DNA of 64,000 nt from the NCBI GenBank assembly GCA_003584705.1, contig AP018536.1, positions 930,001 through 994,000 on the forward strand, given 5' to 3'. Each line of letters opens with the position of its first letter. The first letter of the stretch is position 1. Positions 1 to 9,049 of the stretch are shown in pieces. Source of the stretch: Lachnospiraceae bacterium GAM79 (GTDB lineage Bacteria; Bacillota; Clostridia; Lachnospirales; Lachnospiraceae). The notes under the pieces are model-generated. The model made no database searches. It saw only the letters and a program-made list of their open reading frames with translations, and was not told the origin of the DNA. The translations under genes and the position numbers were made by a program.

Positions 1-387
1 GATGAACGTTTTCTTACGGTTTCTTTGAGAGTACAGAATAACGAAATACAAAAGAAATATATTGAAGAGTGGACAACGCAATATACTGTGAATGAAATTG
101 TAGAAAATGTATTGGCAAAAGGAATTCCGGCAGGCCCCATCTATAATGTAAGGCAGATCACAGAAGATAAACATATCGCCATAGAACGTGAAATGTTTGT
201 GGAGATAGAACACCCTGTGATTGGGAAAATGAAAGTAAATGGCAATCCTATTAAGTTGATGGATAATATGCCTGAGATCAGTAAACCGGCACCAACACTC
301 GGACAACATAATGAGGAAATATTCTGTGGGTTACTGAAACATTCCGAGGAACAGATTAAGGAATGGAGGAAACATAACATTATATGA
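1..387 (+). CDS. CaiB/BaiF-type CoA-transferase (family III), C-terminal part
   Basis: The reading frame is open from the first base of the window and ends at TGA 385-387, so only the last 128 residues are present and the true start lies upstream. The visible part matches the C-terminal end of family III CoA-transferases: an opening segment of the form DERFLT...R..N, then a GIPAGPIYNV stretch (the usual 'G.p.gPv..v.e' segment), a 'hP..G..k..g.pi' segment, and a closing 'PAPTLGQHNEEI' typical of the family. These enzymes move CoA between acyl-CoA and a carboxylic acid in the cytoplasm. The substrate cannot be told from this fragment. No terminator is obvious before the next gene, which starts about 100 bases downstream behind its own possible promoter. 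Confidence 0.85.
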   Translation, partial: DERFLTVSLRVQNNEIQKKYIEEWTTQYTVNEIVENVLAKGIPAGPIYNVRQITEDKHIAIEREMFVEIEHPVIGKMKVNGNPIKLMDNMPEISKPAPTLGQHNEEIFCGLLKHSEEQIKEWRKHNII

Positions 388-450
388 TGGAAGATATACC
401 ATTCAGTGCCATTATGAAGTCGCCTGAATGCAAGAAAGAATCTTGAAAAC

Positions 451-459
451 TGATATAAT
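451..459 (+). promoter_or_regulatory. Extended -10 promoter of the glycoside operon
   Basis: TG-A-TATAAT is an extended -10 element (TGnTATAAT), 28 bases upstream of the ATG at 488. No convincing -35 hexamer lies 17 bases further upstream, which is tolerated for extended -10 promoters. A GGTGGAGAG ribosome binding site follows at about 477-485. It would drive the transporter/two-component/esterase/GH3 genes. The IS66 copy at 568 now lies between this promoter and all intact downstream genes. Confidence 0.45.
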
Positions 460-487
460 GGAAATACATAGAAAAGGTGGTGGAGAG

Positions 488-571
488 ATGAAAACAAAAA
501 AACACAATTGGAAAAGATGGCTACCGCTCTACTTGATGATGGCACCTGGATTAATCTATATTTTTATGTAA
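488..571 (+). pseudogene. 5' fragment of LplB-type sugar ABC permease, cut by IS66
   Basis: ATG 488 follows a good ribosome binding site and encodes a basic N terminus followed by the start of a transmembrane helix (WLPLYLMMAPGLIYIF). At codon 27 the frame enters the IS66 left end and meets TAA at 569-571. Removing the IS and one copy of the 8-bp duplication restores a continuous frame ...GLIYIF-INNYIPMFGTIIAF..., the standard first helix of LplB-family permeases. The rest of the gene is at 2367-3230. As it stands this fragment encodes only 27 residues. Confidence 0.85.
560..567. repeat. Left copy of IS66 target site duplication
   Basis: ATTTTTAT directly precedes the IS66 left end and is repeated exactly at 2385-2392 after the right end. 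Eight bases is the duplication length known for the IS66 family. Confidence 0.9.
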
Positions 572-2384
572 CTATTCAGCACCCCGTTTAGGGTACATAA
601 ATTTTTGGTCAAAACAGAGAAAATATAATTTCTGTTTTATCATTGCTTTATTGCGAAAAGTGGATAACTTTTCAATGTGACTGCCAAATACTTTTTGTCT
701 GTGAATTACTAAACAATAAGGCCTTGATTACAGCCAAATAACGTTTTATTTGTGGATTTTATCTGAGTGTTATCGGCAGTTATTTTCTGATTTTTACTGT
801 TTATCCACCGTCATTTTGACAGTACATCCAAACTTTACAATTCGCTTTTTAGCACATTTTCCGTTAAAATAGATGTATCAAATCTTAACGGAAGAAGGTG
901 GTCTGATTGACAAAAGATGAAATGATCAAGCAGTTATTACAGCAGGTTAATTCCTTAACATCAACTGTAGATTCCTTGAATGCTACAATCAATGCGCAAA
1001 CACAGTTGATCGCTCAACTCAATCAGACGATACAGGGACTAAAGGAACAGCTTAATAAAAACTCCAAAAACAGTTCCAAACCACCTTCAAGTGATGGCTA
1101 TAAAAAACCTGCTCCTAAGAGTCTCCGCAAACTATCCGGAAAAAAGGTTGGTGGACAGGACGGACATCAGGGGACACATTTAGCGGTAATAACAGCTCCG
1201 GATGAAATCGTCATACATATGCCATCCGCATGTAAAGGATGCCGACATTACCAGATGTGCAAAGGCACCGCCTGCATTGCTGAGAAACGACATGTCATCG
1301 ATGCGGTTGTCACAGTAAATGTAACAGAACATCAAGTTCTGGAACTTCCAATCTGTATGCTGCACGGGGATACCCGCAGAGGTGAGTTCCCTGCTGATGT
1401 AAAAGCAGCCGTACAGTATGGCGAAAACCTTCAGTCATTAGCTGTTGCGTTGAATACCGTAGGTGCAGTCAGCATCAAACGCACCCATGAGATCCTTTCC
1501 GGAGTATTTAACATTCCGATTGCAACAGGAACAATCAGCAGCATGGTAAAAAGATGCGCTGACAGTCTGAGTGAAACAGTAGGTAAGATCAAGAATAAAA
1601 TGATCGATTCCGCACTTGGACATTTCGATGAAACAGGAACCAGAGTGGATAAAAAACTCTGGTGGGTTCATGATGCCTCAAACTGTGAATACACCTATCT
1701 TGATATCAGTCCCAAACGTGGAAATGCGGGCATGGAACAATGCGGTGTTCTCCCGGAATTCAAAGGGATTGCCATGCATGACTGCTGGGCTTCCTACTGG
1801 AATTATCCGGATATTCAGCATGCAGTCTGCTGTGCTCATCTTCTCCGTGAATTAACGGGGATTGATGAAAATCATCCTGAACAGAAGTGGGCATCTGCAT
1901 TTATAGACCTTTTACTGGAAATGAAAAAGGTCAAAGACAAAGCTGTAGAGAAAGGTAAGGACTTTCTGAGCTATTATCACTATCATAAGTTCGATAAAAA
2001 GTATGATGAACTTATCGGACAGGCTCGGAAGGAAAATCCACTTCCCGAAACCACAGAGAAAAAACGTGGTCGGAAGAAAAAAGGAAAAATCCTTGCCCTG
2101 GTAGAACGCCTTGCAAATTACAAGGCCTCAGTCTGTCTTTTTATCCATAACTTCAATGTCCCGTTTGATAACAATCAGGCGGAACGAGACCTGCGGATGA
2201 TAAAGGTGAAAACAAAAGTATCAGGATGCTTCCGAACTGAGGAAGGTGCCAGAGATTATCTAAAAATCATGTCCTACGTTGGTACGGCACATAAGCAGGG
2301 GTACAATGCTTACGAAGCAATCAAAAATGCGATCTCAGGTCACCCTAATTTCATCTTTGAATAAGGGTGGTTCTGAATAGTTAC
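568..2384 (+). mobile_element. IS66-family insertion sequence, complete (1817 bp)
   Basis: The ends are imperfect inverted repeats: left GTAACTATTCAGCACCCC, right (read inward on the other strand) GTAACTATTCAGAACCACCC. They are flanked by an exact 8-bp duplication (ATTTTTAT). The element carries one transposase gene, without the small tnpA/tnpB genes of classical IS66, as in the single-gene (ISBst12-like) branch. The 339 bases between the left end and the transposase start hold no gene that I can support. The element splits an ABC permease gene inside its first membrane helix. Two short elements at 42022-42174 and 53458-53644 carry similar ends. Confidence 0.93.
907..2364 (+). CDS. IS66-family transposase
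   Basis: Cytoplasmic DDE transposase of 485 residues. The start is TTG at 907, chosen because a strong GGAAGAAGGTGG site lies 6-17 bases upstream. The N terminus (about residues 1-50) is a leucine-rich coiled coil, followed by a conserved Lys/Ser-rich 'KNSKNSSKPPSSDG' segment typical of IS66. A Cys-rich zinc-binding-like part follows (CKGC, then CKGTAC, about residues 100-120). The catalytic core shows the expected acidic residues: HFDETG near 240, AMHDCW near 295 and NNQAERDLR near 420. The C terminus 'YLKIMSYVGTAHKQG.NAYEAI' is standard. The TAA stop at 2362-2364 is two bases before a GTG that opens the truncated permease frame. Length and motifs are intact, so the enzyme is probably active. 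Confidence 0.95.
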   Translation: MTKDEMIKQLLQQVNSLTSTVDSLNATINAQTQLIAQLNQTIQGLKEQLNKNSKNSSKPPSSDGYKKPAPKSLRKLSGKKVGGQDGHQGTHLAVITAPDEIVIHMPSACKGCRHYQMCKGTACIAEKRHVIDAVVTVNVTEHQVLELPICMLHGDTRRGEFPADVKAAVQYGENLQSLAVALNTVGAVSIKRTHEILSGVFNIPIATGTISSMVKRCADSLSETVGKIKNKMIDSALGHFDETGTRVDKKLWWVHDASNCEYTYLDISPKRGNAGMEQCGVLPEFKGIAMHDCWASYWNYPDIQHAVCCAHLLRELTGIDENHPEQKWASAFIDLLLEMKKVKDKAVEKGKDFLSYYHYHKFDKKYDELIGQARKENPLPETTEKKRGRKKKGKILALVERLANYKASVCLFIHNFNVPFDNNQAERDLRMIKVKTKVSGCFRTEEGARDYLKIMSYVGTAHKQGYNAYEAIKNAISGHPNFIFE

Positions 2385-3230
2385 ATTTTTATCAATAATT
2401 ATATTCCTATGTTTGGTACAATTATTGCCTTTAAACATATCAATTACCAGAAAGGCATTTTGGGGAGTGATTGGGTAGGACTGAAAAATTTCAAATTTTT
2501 GTTTGCCACAAACGATGCCTGGGTAATTACAAGGAATACGTTATTGTATAATCTTGCTTTTATAGTGATTAATACAGTGGTTGGAATTATTCTTGCAATT
2601 TTTATATGCGACGTTGTGAGCAAAAAATTAAAAAAGCTTTATCAAAGTGCGGTATTGCTCCCCTATCTGATGTCAATTGTAATTATTAGCTATATTGTTT
2701 TCGCATTTCTTTCAACAGAAAACGGAATGGTGAATAATTCACTGCTGATTCCATTCGGGAAAAATCCGATTTCGTGGTATGCGGAACCAAAATACTGGCC
2801 GTTTATTTTGACACTTGTGAATGTATGGAAGGGAGTCGGATATGGTTGCTTGATTTATATCTCGGCGATCAATGGTATTCCCAAAGATTACTATGAAGCT
2901 GCAAATTTAGATGGAGCAGGTAAGTGGAAACAGATTCGATGTATTACGCTTCCATCCTTAGTCCCTTCGGTGATTACGCTTACTTTGTTATCGATTGGAA
3001 GAATTTTCTATTCTGATTTCGGATTGTTTTATCAGGTACCGTTGGACTCCGGAACATTGTATTCTACGACAAATGTAATTGATACTTATGTATATAGAGC
3101 ACTGATTAAACTGGGAAATGTTGGAATGTCTTCTGCTGCTTGCCTATATCAGTCGGTTGTAGGATTTGTTTTAGTTCTCACCGCTAATTTGATCGTTAGG
3201 AAAGTAAGTAAGGAAAACGCACTGTTTTAG
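2367..3230 (+). CDS. LplB-type sugar ABC transporter permease, 5'-truncated by IS66
   Basis: Membrane permease of a carbohydrate ABC importer (MalF-like side, LplB family). The frame opens at GTG 2367 inside the IS66 right end, so the first six residues (MVLNSY) are IS-encoded and the native sequence resumes at IFINNYIPMFG. The original N terminus is at 488-567. About five or six hydrophobic helices remain. The EAA loop that contacts the ATPase is intact (EAANLDGAGKWKQIRCITLPSL, near residue 190). The transposase stop lies two bases before the GTG, so translational restart from the IS transcript is possible and could give a protein with half of its first helix replaced. The next permease follows after 10 bases with a GGAGG site. 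Whether the product inserts properly is unknown. Confidence 0.85.
   Translation: MVLNSYIFINNYIPMFGTIIAFKHINYQKGILGSDWVGLKNFKFLFATNDAWVITRNTLLYNLAFIVINTVVGIILAIFICDVVSKKLKKLYQSAVLLPYLMSIVIISYIVFAFLSTENGMVNNSLLIPFGKNPISWYAEPKYWPFILTLVNVWKGVGYGCLIYISAINGIPKDYYEAANLDGAGKWKQIRCITLPSLVPSVITLTLLSIGRIFYSDFGLFYQVPLDSGTLYSTTNVIDTYVYRALIKLGNVGMSSAACLYQSVVGFVLVLTANLIVRKVSKENALF
2385..2392. repeat. Right copy of IS66 target site duplication
   Basis: ATTTTTAT immediately follows the IS66 right end and matches 560-567 exactly. Confidence 0.9.
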
Positions 3231-3240
3231 GAGGAGAAAA

Positions 3241-4137
3241 ATGATCCGTTCAAAATCGAATATGCGGTTTCAGATTTTAGCGAATTTTATACTGATTCTG
3301 TTTACCATATTTGTAATTACCCCTTTTATTCTTTTGATTATGTCTTCCTTTACGGAGGAAAGTACACTGATAAGAAACGGATATTCATTTTTTCCGGAAA
3401 AATTCAGTTTGGGAGCCTATGCTTACATATGGAAAAATGCGTCTAAGATAATGAGGGCCTATGGAATTACAATTTTGGTCACAGTAGTTGGAACAGCTGT
3501 CAATGTTATGCTGTCAACAATGATTGCCTATCCGTTATCTCTTGAACAATTGCCTGGAAGAAGAGCAATAACTTTTTACCTTTTCTTTACGATGCTTTTT
3601 AGCGGTGGATTGGTACCATCCTATTTGTTGTACAGTAATTATTTTCATATAAAAAATACAATTTGGGCTTTAATTGTTCCTAACCTGTTGCTGTCGGCAA
3701 TGAGTGTGCTATTAATACGTACATATATATCAACAAGTATACCATCAGCATTGTTTGAGGCTGCAAAGGTAGATGGGGCAGGAGAATTTACAGTATTTTT
3801 TAAACTGGTGATTCCTTTGTCTAAACCCATTATTGTAACGATGGGAACTTTTGCCGGTCTGGGTTACTGGAATGACTGGACAAATGGTTTATATTACCTT
3901 ACGGATACTAAATATTATAGTATCCAGAATCTGTTGAATAAAATGATTACAGATATACAGGTATTGTCTTCTAATTCGTCCATGGCTTCACAAGCCTCTT
4001 CGGAAATGGCAAAATTACCTACAGTAGGTGTACGTATGGCGATTGCGGTTGTAGCAATGCTGCCGATATTTGTATTATTTCCGTTTTTACAGAAATATTT
4101 CCAAAAAGGAATTGCATTAGGAGCAGTAAAGGGTTAA
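3241..4137 (+). CDS. LplC/YtcP-type sugar ABC transporter permease
   Basis: Second permease (MalG-like side) of the same carbohydrate importer, 298 residues with about six hydrophobic helices. The EAA loop reads EAAKVDGAGEFTVFFKLVIPLSKP near residues 175-200. The C terminus (PIFVLFPFLQKYFQKGIALGAVKG) is the classical end of the YtcP/LplC family. The start ATG has an AGGAGG site 6-7 bases upstream and lies 10 bases after the LplB-type gene. No ATPase gene is present in the operon. That is usual for this family, whose members in Firmicutes commonly share a separately encoded MsmX-type ATPase. Confidence 0.92.
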   Translation: MIRSKSNMRFQILANFILILFTIFVITPFILLIMSSFTEESTLIRNGYSFFPEKFSLGAYAYIWKNASKIMRAYGITILVTVVGTAVNVMLSTMIAYPLSLEQLPGRRAITFYLFFTMLFSGGLVPSYLLYSNYFHIKNTIWALIVPNLLLSAMSVLLIRTYISTSIPSALFEAAKVDGAGEFTVFFKLVIPLSKPIIVTMGTFAGLGYWNDWTNGLYYLTDTKYYSIQNLLNKMITDIQVLSSNSSMASQASSEMAKLPTVGVRMAIAVVAMLPIFVLFPFLQKYFQKGIALGAVKG

Positions 4138-4182
4138 TACATTGCCCTTACAAGATAAAATAAATATATGGGAGGATAACAA

Positions 4183-5700
4183 ATGAAGAAAAAAATTTTA
4201 TCAATGTTACTCAGTATGGTGTTGACGGTAGCTTGCTTTACGGGATGCGGGAGTAACCCAAGTAGTGGTGGAGAAACCGGTGGAGCAGCTTCTACAGAAA
4301 CACCTAAAAATCCGGAAGATATGTATACGGTCACAATGGCTGTGATTGGAAATGATCAGGAGGACATGGATCTTGTAGAAGCAGAAATGAATAAAATCCT
4401 GGCGGAAAAGGTTGGTGCACAAATTGATGTAATCACATTGGGATGGGGAGTATATCAGCAGCAGTTACAACTTATGTTATCCGGTGCGGAAAAACTGGAT
4501 TTGGTCCCTATAATGTATAATAACGTGAGTACCTATGTAAACAGCGGTCAGGTATTGGATATGTCTGATTTGATTGACCAGTATGGCGTTAATATGAAAG
4601 AAGCTTTGGGTGAAGATATTCTCAAAATTGCTAATATGAATGGCTATGTGTATGGTGTGCCGGTGGAAAAAGAATGGTATGCAGACAGCTGTCTGGTAAT
4701 GAGAAAAGACATTTTGGACAAATATAATTTGGATGTGTCTAATGTGAAATCTTTGGCTGATTGTGCACCTATTTTCGAAACGATTCATGAAAATGAACCT
4801 GATATGAAAATTATTGTAGGCGCTAAAGATGGTTTGATCGGTAACATATATTTTGCCGATGTACTTTCCGATCGCTTTGGAGTATTGGATAATGGCGGTG
4901 CTGATACTACGATTGTGAATTACTATGAGACGGATAACTACAAGAATCTGGCTGCTACGGTTCATGATTATTATGAAAAAGGTTATATCGACAAGGATAT
5001 GGCAACATCTACAGATGCCGGAACCACAATCCTGAAGGCCGGAAATGCATTCTGCTTTGCCACTCCTTATAAACCGGGCGTTGCGGAACAGGAAAGTCTG
5101 AATACCGGTTATGAACTGGTGGCTGTAAGAATCAACCCTACTCCTGCGTTTTGCTATACCAATGCTGTTGCCGCAATTACATGGGGAATTGGTCAGAATT
5201 GTGAAAATCCGGAGATGACAATGAAAGTGCTGGACTACATGTACGGTGATCCGGAATTAATGAATCTGTTTAACTGGGGTATTGAAGGTGTTCATTATGT
5301 CGTAAAAGATGCTGAAAATGATGTGATTGGATTCCCGGATGGGGTAGATGCTTCTAATGCAAAATACAATCTGAATATGGGATGGGAACTTCCGAACCAG
5401 TACAAGATCCATGTATGGGAGGGAAGCTCCAGAAAGATTATGGATGCGCAGAAAGAGATGAATGCCACTGCAAATAAGTCAAAAGCATTAGGTTTCATGT
5501 TTGATAGTACATCTGTCAGCAATGAGATTGCAGCACTAAACAATGTGGTTAGTGAGTATTCGGCTTCTATCGATTGTGGCGCAGCTGATCCTGCCACGGC
5601 CATTCCGGAGTTTAATGAGAAGTTATACGCAGCCGGTCTTCAGACTGTAATGGACGAGAAGCAGAAACAATTGAACGAGTGGCTGGAAAATCAAAAGTAA
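4183..5700 (+). CDS. Extracellular sugar-binding lipoprotein (LplA/LipO type)
   Basis: Substrate-binding lipoprotein of 505 residues for the neighbouring permeases. The signal peptide has a KKK start and a hydrophobic core, and the lipobox ends FTGC, with Cys22 as the likely lipidated residue. A Ser/Gly-rich tether follows to about residue 45. The mature part resembles the family 1 solute-binding fold. The C-terminal stretch (ALNNVVSEY...DP.TAIPEFNEKLYAAGL...KQLNEWL) looks like the DUF3502 domain of LipO proteins. A GGGAGG site precedes the ATG. The ligand is not evident; the esterase and GH3 enzyme downstream suggest an oligosaccharide or an esterified glycoside. Confidence 0.92.
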   Translation: MKKKILSMLLSMVLTVACFTGCGSNPSSGGETGGAASTETPKNPEDMYTVTMAVIGNDQEDMDLVEAEMNKILAEKVGAQIDVITLGWGVYQQQLQLMLSGAEKLDLVPIMYNNVSTYVNSGQVLDMSDLIDQYGVNMKEALGEDILKIANMNGYVYGVPVEKEWYADSCLVMRKDILDKYNLDVSNVKSLADCAPIFETIHENEPDMKIIVGAKDGLIGNIYFADVLSDRFGVLDNGGADTTIVNYYETDNYKNLAATVHDYYEKGYIDKDMATSTDAGTTILKAGNAFCFATPYKPGVAEQESLNTGYELVAVRINPTPAFCYTNAVAAITWGIGQNCENPEMTMKVLDYMYGDPELMNLFNWGIEGVHYVVKDAENDVIGFPDGVDASNAKYNLNMGWELPNQYKIHVWEGSSRKIMDAQKEMNATANKSKALGFMFDSTSVSNEIAALNNVVSEYSASIDCGAADPATAIPEFNEKLYAAGLQTVMDEKQKQLNEWLENQK

Positions 5701-5757
5701 TGTGTTATAATGTGGCTGTGAATAACAGGAATAAATAAATATAGGAGGTCCCGATTA

Positions 5758-7485
5758 ATGTCGAGAAAACATAAGAAGGTCTTGAGAAAAAATATTACTC
5801 TGATCATGTGCGCATTAATCGGGACAATTGTTGTTGTATACGGTGTTGGTATGATATTATTCCGTGGATATGTCAAAGAGATAGCAAATATAGCCAGCCG
5901 GACATTTGATTTCTACGGGAATGAATTGGATCAAAAAATGAATGGCATTAATACGCAGCTTGTAAACACGTTGTTGAATAATAAATCTATCAGAGAAATA
6001 GAAGAGATGGATTTAAACACAGAGGATAACTCTGTGGTTTACAGCATTGCGGAGCAAAATGAATTGAAACAATATTTTCAGGCAATGGCAATTAATTATG
6101 GGGACGAATACCATTTTTGGTTTTATAACAAAGACAAAGATATTTTTCTGATTACGGGAGACGATGAATACCTTCAAAAGGAACTTTTTAAAGGATATAT
6201 TAGGACAGTGGCTTCCGAAGAACGGATTCCTATAACAGAAAAGAGAAAATGGTTTGTGCAGGATGTTCAAGGAACGTTGTTTCTTACAACTACCTTTTGC
6301 CTGAAAAATAATTATGTGGGTTGTTGGATACGGCCTGAGAAAATATGCGCTTCTTTTCGAGAAACACAGGAAGATACACTTTCCTTTTTTATTCGGGATT
6401 TGAGCACCGGAGTACATTATTTGGAGAATAGCAGTGCATCCGGAAGTATGTTTCAGAAAAATGAAAACATTCAGGAAATAAGTAGCGCGCATTATTGGGA
6501 ATACGAATTTGAAAATGCAAATGTATCTATAGGAATAGATGTCAGCGACAAAATAAAGAAAAGTGCTGGAACCTATGAAATACTGATGGGAATTACCACA
6601 GTATTGATTTGCTTTATGTGTATTGGAGCTTTTTATTATTTCAGGCACTATGTACAAAAACCGTTATACATTTTTGAAGAGAATCTACGAAAATTTCAGG
6701 AAACTGGAGAATTAGAGCAAAATAATTATTATGAAGAATTCGAAAATGTAGGTGAAATCTGGAGAAATCTGGAAAAAGAAATTCAGGAATTAAAAGTTCA
6801 GGTATATGAAGAACAGCTGGAAAAACAGAAAACTAAAATAGATTATTTACAATTACAGATCAGGCCCCATTTTTATATTAACTGTCTTAATAGCATATAC
6901 AGTATGGCGCAGTTGAAACATACAGAAGAAATCCAGCAACTGGCATTGTATGTATCCGGATATATGAGATCTATTTTCCGCAAAGGAACGAAGCCTATCT
7001 TAATGGATGAAGAATTACAGCAGATTGTAAATTATGTAAAAATCCATAATATTTTATACCGCTATGATTGCAAGTGTCATATCTGCGTAGATGAGCGTGT
7101 GAAACAGGCAATGATTCCACCGTTGATAATGATAGTCTTTGTGGAAAACTGCGTGAAGTACACGGTAGGAAGCAAAAGAAAGATAGAAATTAGCATTGAA
7201 GGAAGCTTTCTGGATGAGGAACAGAAAAAAATACGAATTCGTATAGCGGATAATGGTCCGGGTTTTCCTGAGAATGTGTTAGAAAAATTTCGAAAGAATG
7301 AATTTGGAGCAAATGATGACAGATTCCAAATTGGAATACGCAATACAAAAGATCGGCTTCAACTGCTCTATGGGGCGGAAGCAAGTCTCATGATAGGTAA
7401 CGGTGAAAACCTGGGAACGGAAGTTATAATAATAATTCCGTATCAAAACGGAGATGAAAAGAGTGAATATTCTATTAGTAGATGA
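5758..7485 (+). CDS. YesM-type sensor histidine kinase
   Basis: Membrane sensor kinase of 575 residues. Helix 1 is at about residues 15-35, an extracellular sensor region runs to about 275, and helix 2 is at about 278-298. A linker and the His_kinase domain follow, with phospho-acceptor His371 in QIRPHFYINCLNS. The usual motif is QI(N)PHF.YN.LN, so the Asn before Pro is Arg here. The HATPase domain shows VENCVKYTVG (N box) and DNGPGFPE (G box). It partners the YesN-type regulator whose gene overlaps its end by 32 bases. By position it most likely senses the transported sugar outside the cell and activates this operon. Confidence 0.92.
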   Translation: MSRKHKKVLRKNITLIMCALIGTIVVVYGVGMILFRGYVKEIANIASRTFDFYGNELDQKMNGINTQLVNTLLNNKSIREIEEMDLNTEDNSVVYSIAEQNELKQYFQAMAINYGDEYHFWFYNKDKDIFLITGDDEYLQKELFKGYIRTVASEERIPITEKRKWFVQDVQGTLFLTTTFCLKNNYVGCWIRPEKICASFRETQEDTLSFFIRDLSTGVHYLENSSASGSMFQKNENIQEISSAHYWEYEFENANVSIGIDVSDKIKKSAGTYEILMGITTVLICFMCIGAFYYFRHYVQKPLYIFEENLRKFQETGELEQNNYYEEFENVGEIWRNLEKEIQELKVQVYEEQLEKQKTKIDYLQLQIRPHFYINCLNSIYSMAQLKHTEEIQQLALYVSGYMRSIFRKGTKPILMDEELQQIVNYVKIHNILYRYDCKCHICVDERVKQAMIPPLIMIVFVENCVKYTVGSKRKIEISIEGSFLDEEQKKIRIRIADNGPGFPENVLEKFRKNEFGANDDRFQIGIRNTKDRLQLLYGAEASLMIGNGENLGTEVIIIIPYQNGDEKSEYSISR

Positions 7486-9049
7486 TGATGTGAATGTGCT
7501 GGAAAGTCTGCAGTTTGGGGTTGCATATTCGTCACTGGGAATAGAAAAGATTTACGTTGCTGAAAATGCTGCGGATGCCAAAAAGATACTTAAGAATGTA
7601 CCGATCCATATTATGGTAACAGATATAGAAATGCCAAACGAATCGGGAATTGAATTGTTAAAATGGACAAAAACACAGAATTTAGACGTGGTTACTATAT
7701 TCTGCACGTGTTATGCAGATTTTAATTATGCCAAAAAGGCTGTGGAACTTCAATGTTTTGACTATTATCTGAAACCGATTTCTTTTGACGATTTTGAAAA
7801 AATAATATCTAGGGCTGTAGAAAAAGTCAGACAAGAGAGCAGGAAGAAAACATATTATCAGTATGGCGTGTATTGGTTGGATGATGTAAAAAACAGAAAA
7901 GCACATTTTTGGGAGCATATCATGTTTCCGCTGGCAATTCCGGATGAAGAACTTTTAAATGCATTGATTGAAGACAATCGTTTGGAATATGACACTGAGC
8001 AGTTGTTTGATGTTTTTTTGCTACATACATATGAAGAAGAGGAACGTTTTCAGAATCTGACTTCAACAATGAGCGAATTTATTATTAAAAATGTCGTTAC
8101 AGAAATTTTTAGCGATATGTGCAATATGGAGACCATAGTGAAGTATGGAGAGGATACCTATGTGATTGTAACCCGTAATCTAAAAGAAAATGCGGAGATG
8201 GTACTGAAGAAATTGATTATGCAGTGTGATATCCATCTTAATTGTCGAATGCGTGTATTTTATGATCTTGAATGTCCTCTGCCCGCCGTAAAGGAATGTT
8301 TTGAAAGGTTGATTCATATTTGGAATGAAAATATCAGCAACGATGTACAGATATTCTGGGCGCGGACATACCAAAGGGAAGAAAATACATATTCATTCGG
8401 TGCTATTGGAGAATGGGAGATTTATCTGAACACAGGTGCGGTGAATAAGATTTTAGATGAAATCGATCACTATTTCTCAGAGAAAAAGAGACATCATGGG
8501 TTAACAGCGTATGAATTAAAAGCTATGCAGGTGAATCTGATTCAGATGGTGAATACTGTGTTGATGAAAAACAATATCGAAGCCCATGAGCTATTTGTAA
8601 ATACGGAATATGAAACTTATCGGAAAATGTCATTGAAGAATTATGATAACTATATGGAATTTTGTAAATATTTATTGCAAAAAGCATATAGCTATATTGC
8701 CTACGTAAGAGAAAATACATCTATTGTAGAGGTAGTTAAAAAATATATTGAAGAACATTATAATGAGGAAATTTCCAGAAATGAGCTGGCAGGAATTGTA
8801 TATTTAAATGCAGATTATCTGGCAAGACTTTTTAAAAAAGAAGAAGGAATCTCTATTACCGATTATGTTATTCGTATGAGGATAAAGAAGGCGTCTGAAC
8901 TGTTACAATACAGTGACATCTCTATTAATGAAATTGCTATGAAAGTGGGATATGATAACTTTTCATATTTTTCCAGATTATGTAAAAAAGTGTTGGGATG
9001 TAGTCCGAAAGATTATAGAAAAAAAGCAAAGGAGAAATTAAATGAGTAG
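7454..9049 (+). CDS. YesN-type response regulator with AraC DNA-binding domain
   Basis: Response regulator of 531 residues. The receiver domain (about 1-120) has the acidic pair D10-D11-D12, phospho-acceptor Asp57 in MVTDIEMP and a conserved Lys in YYLKPISF. A long middle region (about 130-420) has no recognisable catalytic motif. The last ~100 residues are an AraC helix-turn-helix pair, with the second motif ISINEIAMKVGYDNFSYFSR. The gene overlaps the kinase gene by 32 bases and the esterase gene by 8, so it is translationally coupled to both. Likely role: sugar-dependent activation of this glycoside operon. Confidence 0.93.
   Translation: MKRVNILLVDDDVNVLESLQFGVAYSSLGIEKIYVAENAADAKKILKNVPIHIMVTDIEMPNESGIELLKWTKTQNLDVVTIFCTCYADFNYAKKAVELQCFDYYLKPISFDDFEKIISRAVEKVRQESRKKTYYQYGVYWLDDVKNRKAHFWEHIMFPLAIPDEELLNALIEDNRLEYDTEQLFDVFLLHTYEEEERFQNLTSTMSEFIIKNVVTEIFSDMCNMETIVKYGEDTYVIVTRNLKENAEMVLKKLIMQCDIHLNCRMRVFYDLECPLPAVKECFERLIHIWNENISNDVQIFWARTYQREENTYSFGAIGEWEIYLNTGAVNKILDEIDHYFSEKKRHHGLTAYELKAMQVNLIQMVNTVLMKNNIEAHELFVNTEYETYRKMSLKNYDNYMEFCKYLLQKAYSYIAYVRENTSIVEVVKKYIEEHYNEEISRNELAGIVYLNADYLARLFKKEEGISITDYVIRMRIKKASELLQYSDISINEIAMKVGYDNFSYFSRLCKKVLGCSPKDYRKKAKEKLNE

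Noticed and set aside
568..906. Extra IS66 genes (tnpA/tnpB) in the left part of the IS
   Set aside because: No open frame with a ribosome site is present; the element appears to be of the single-transposase type.
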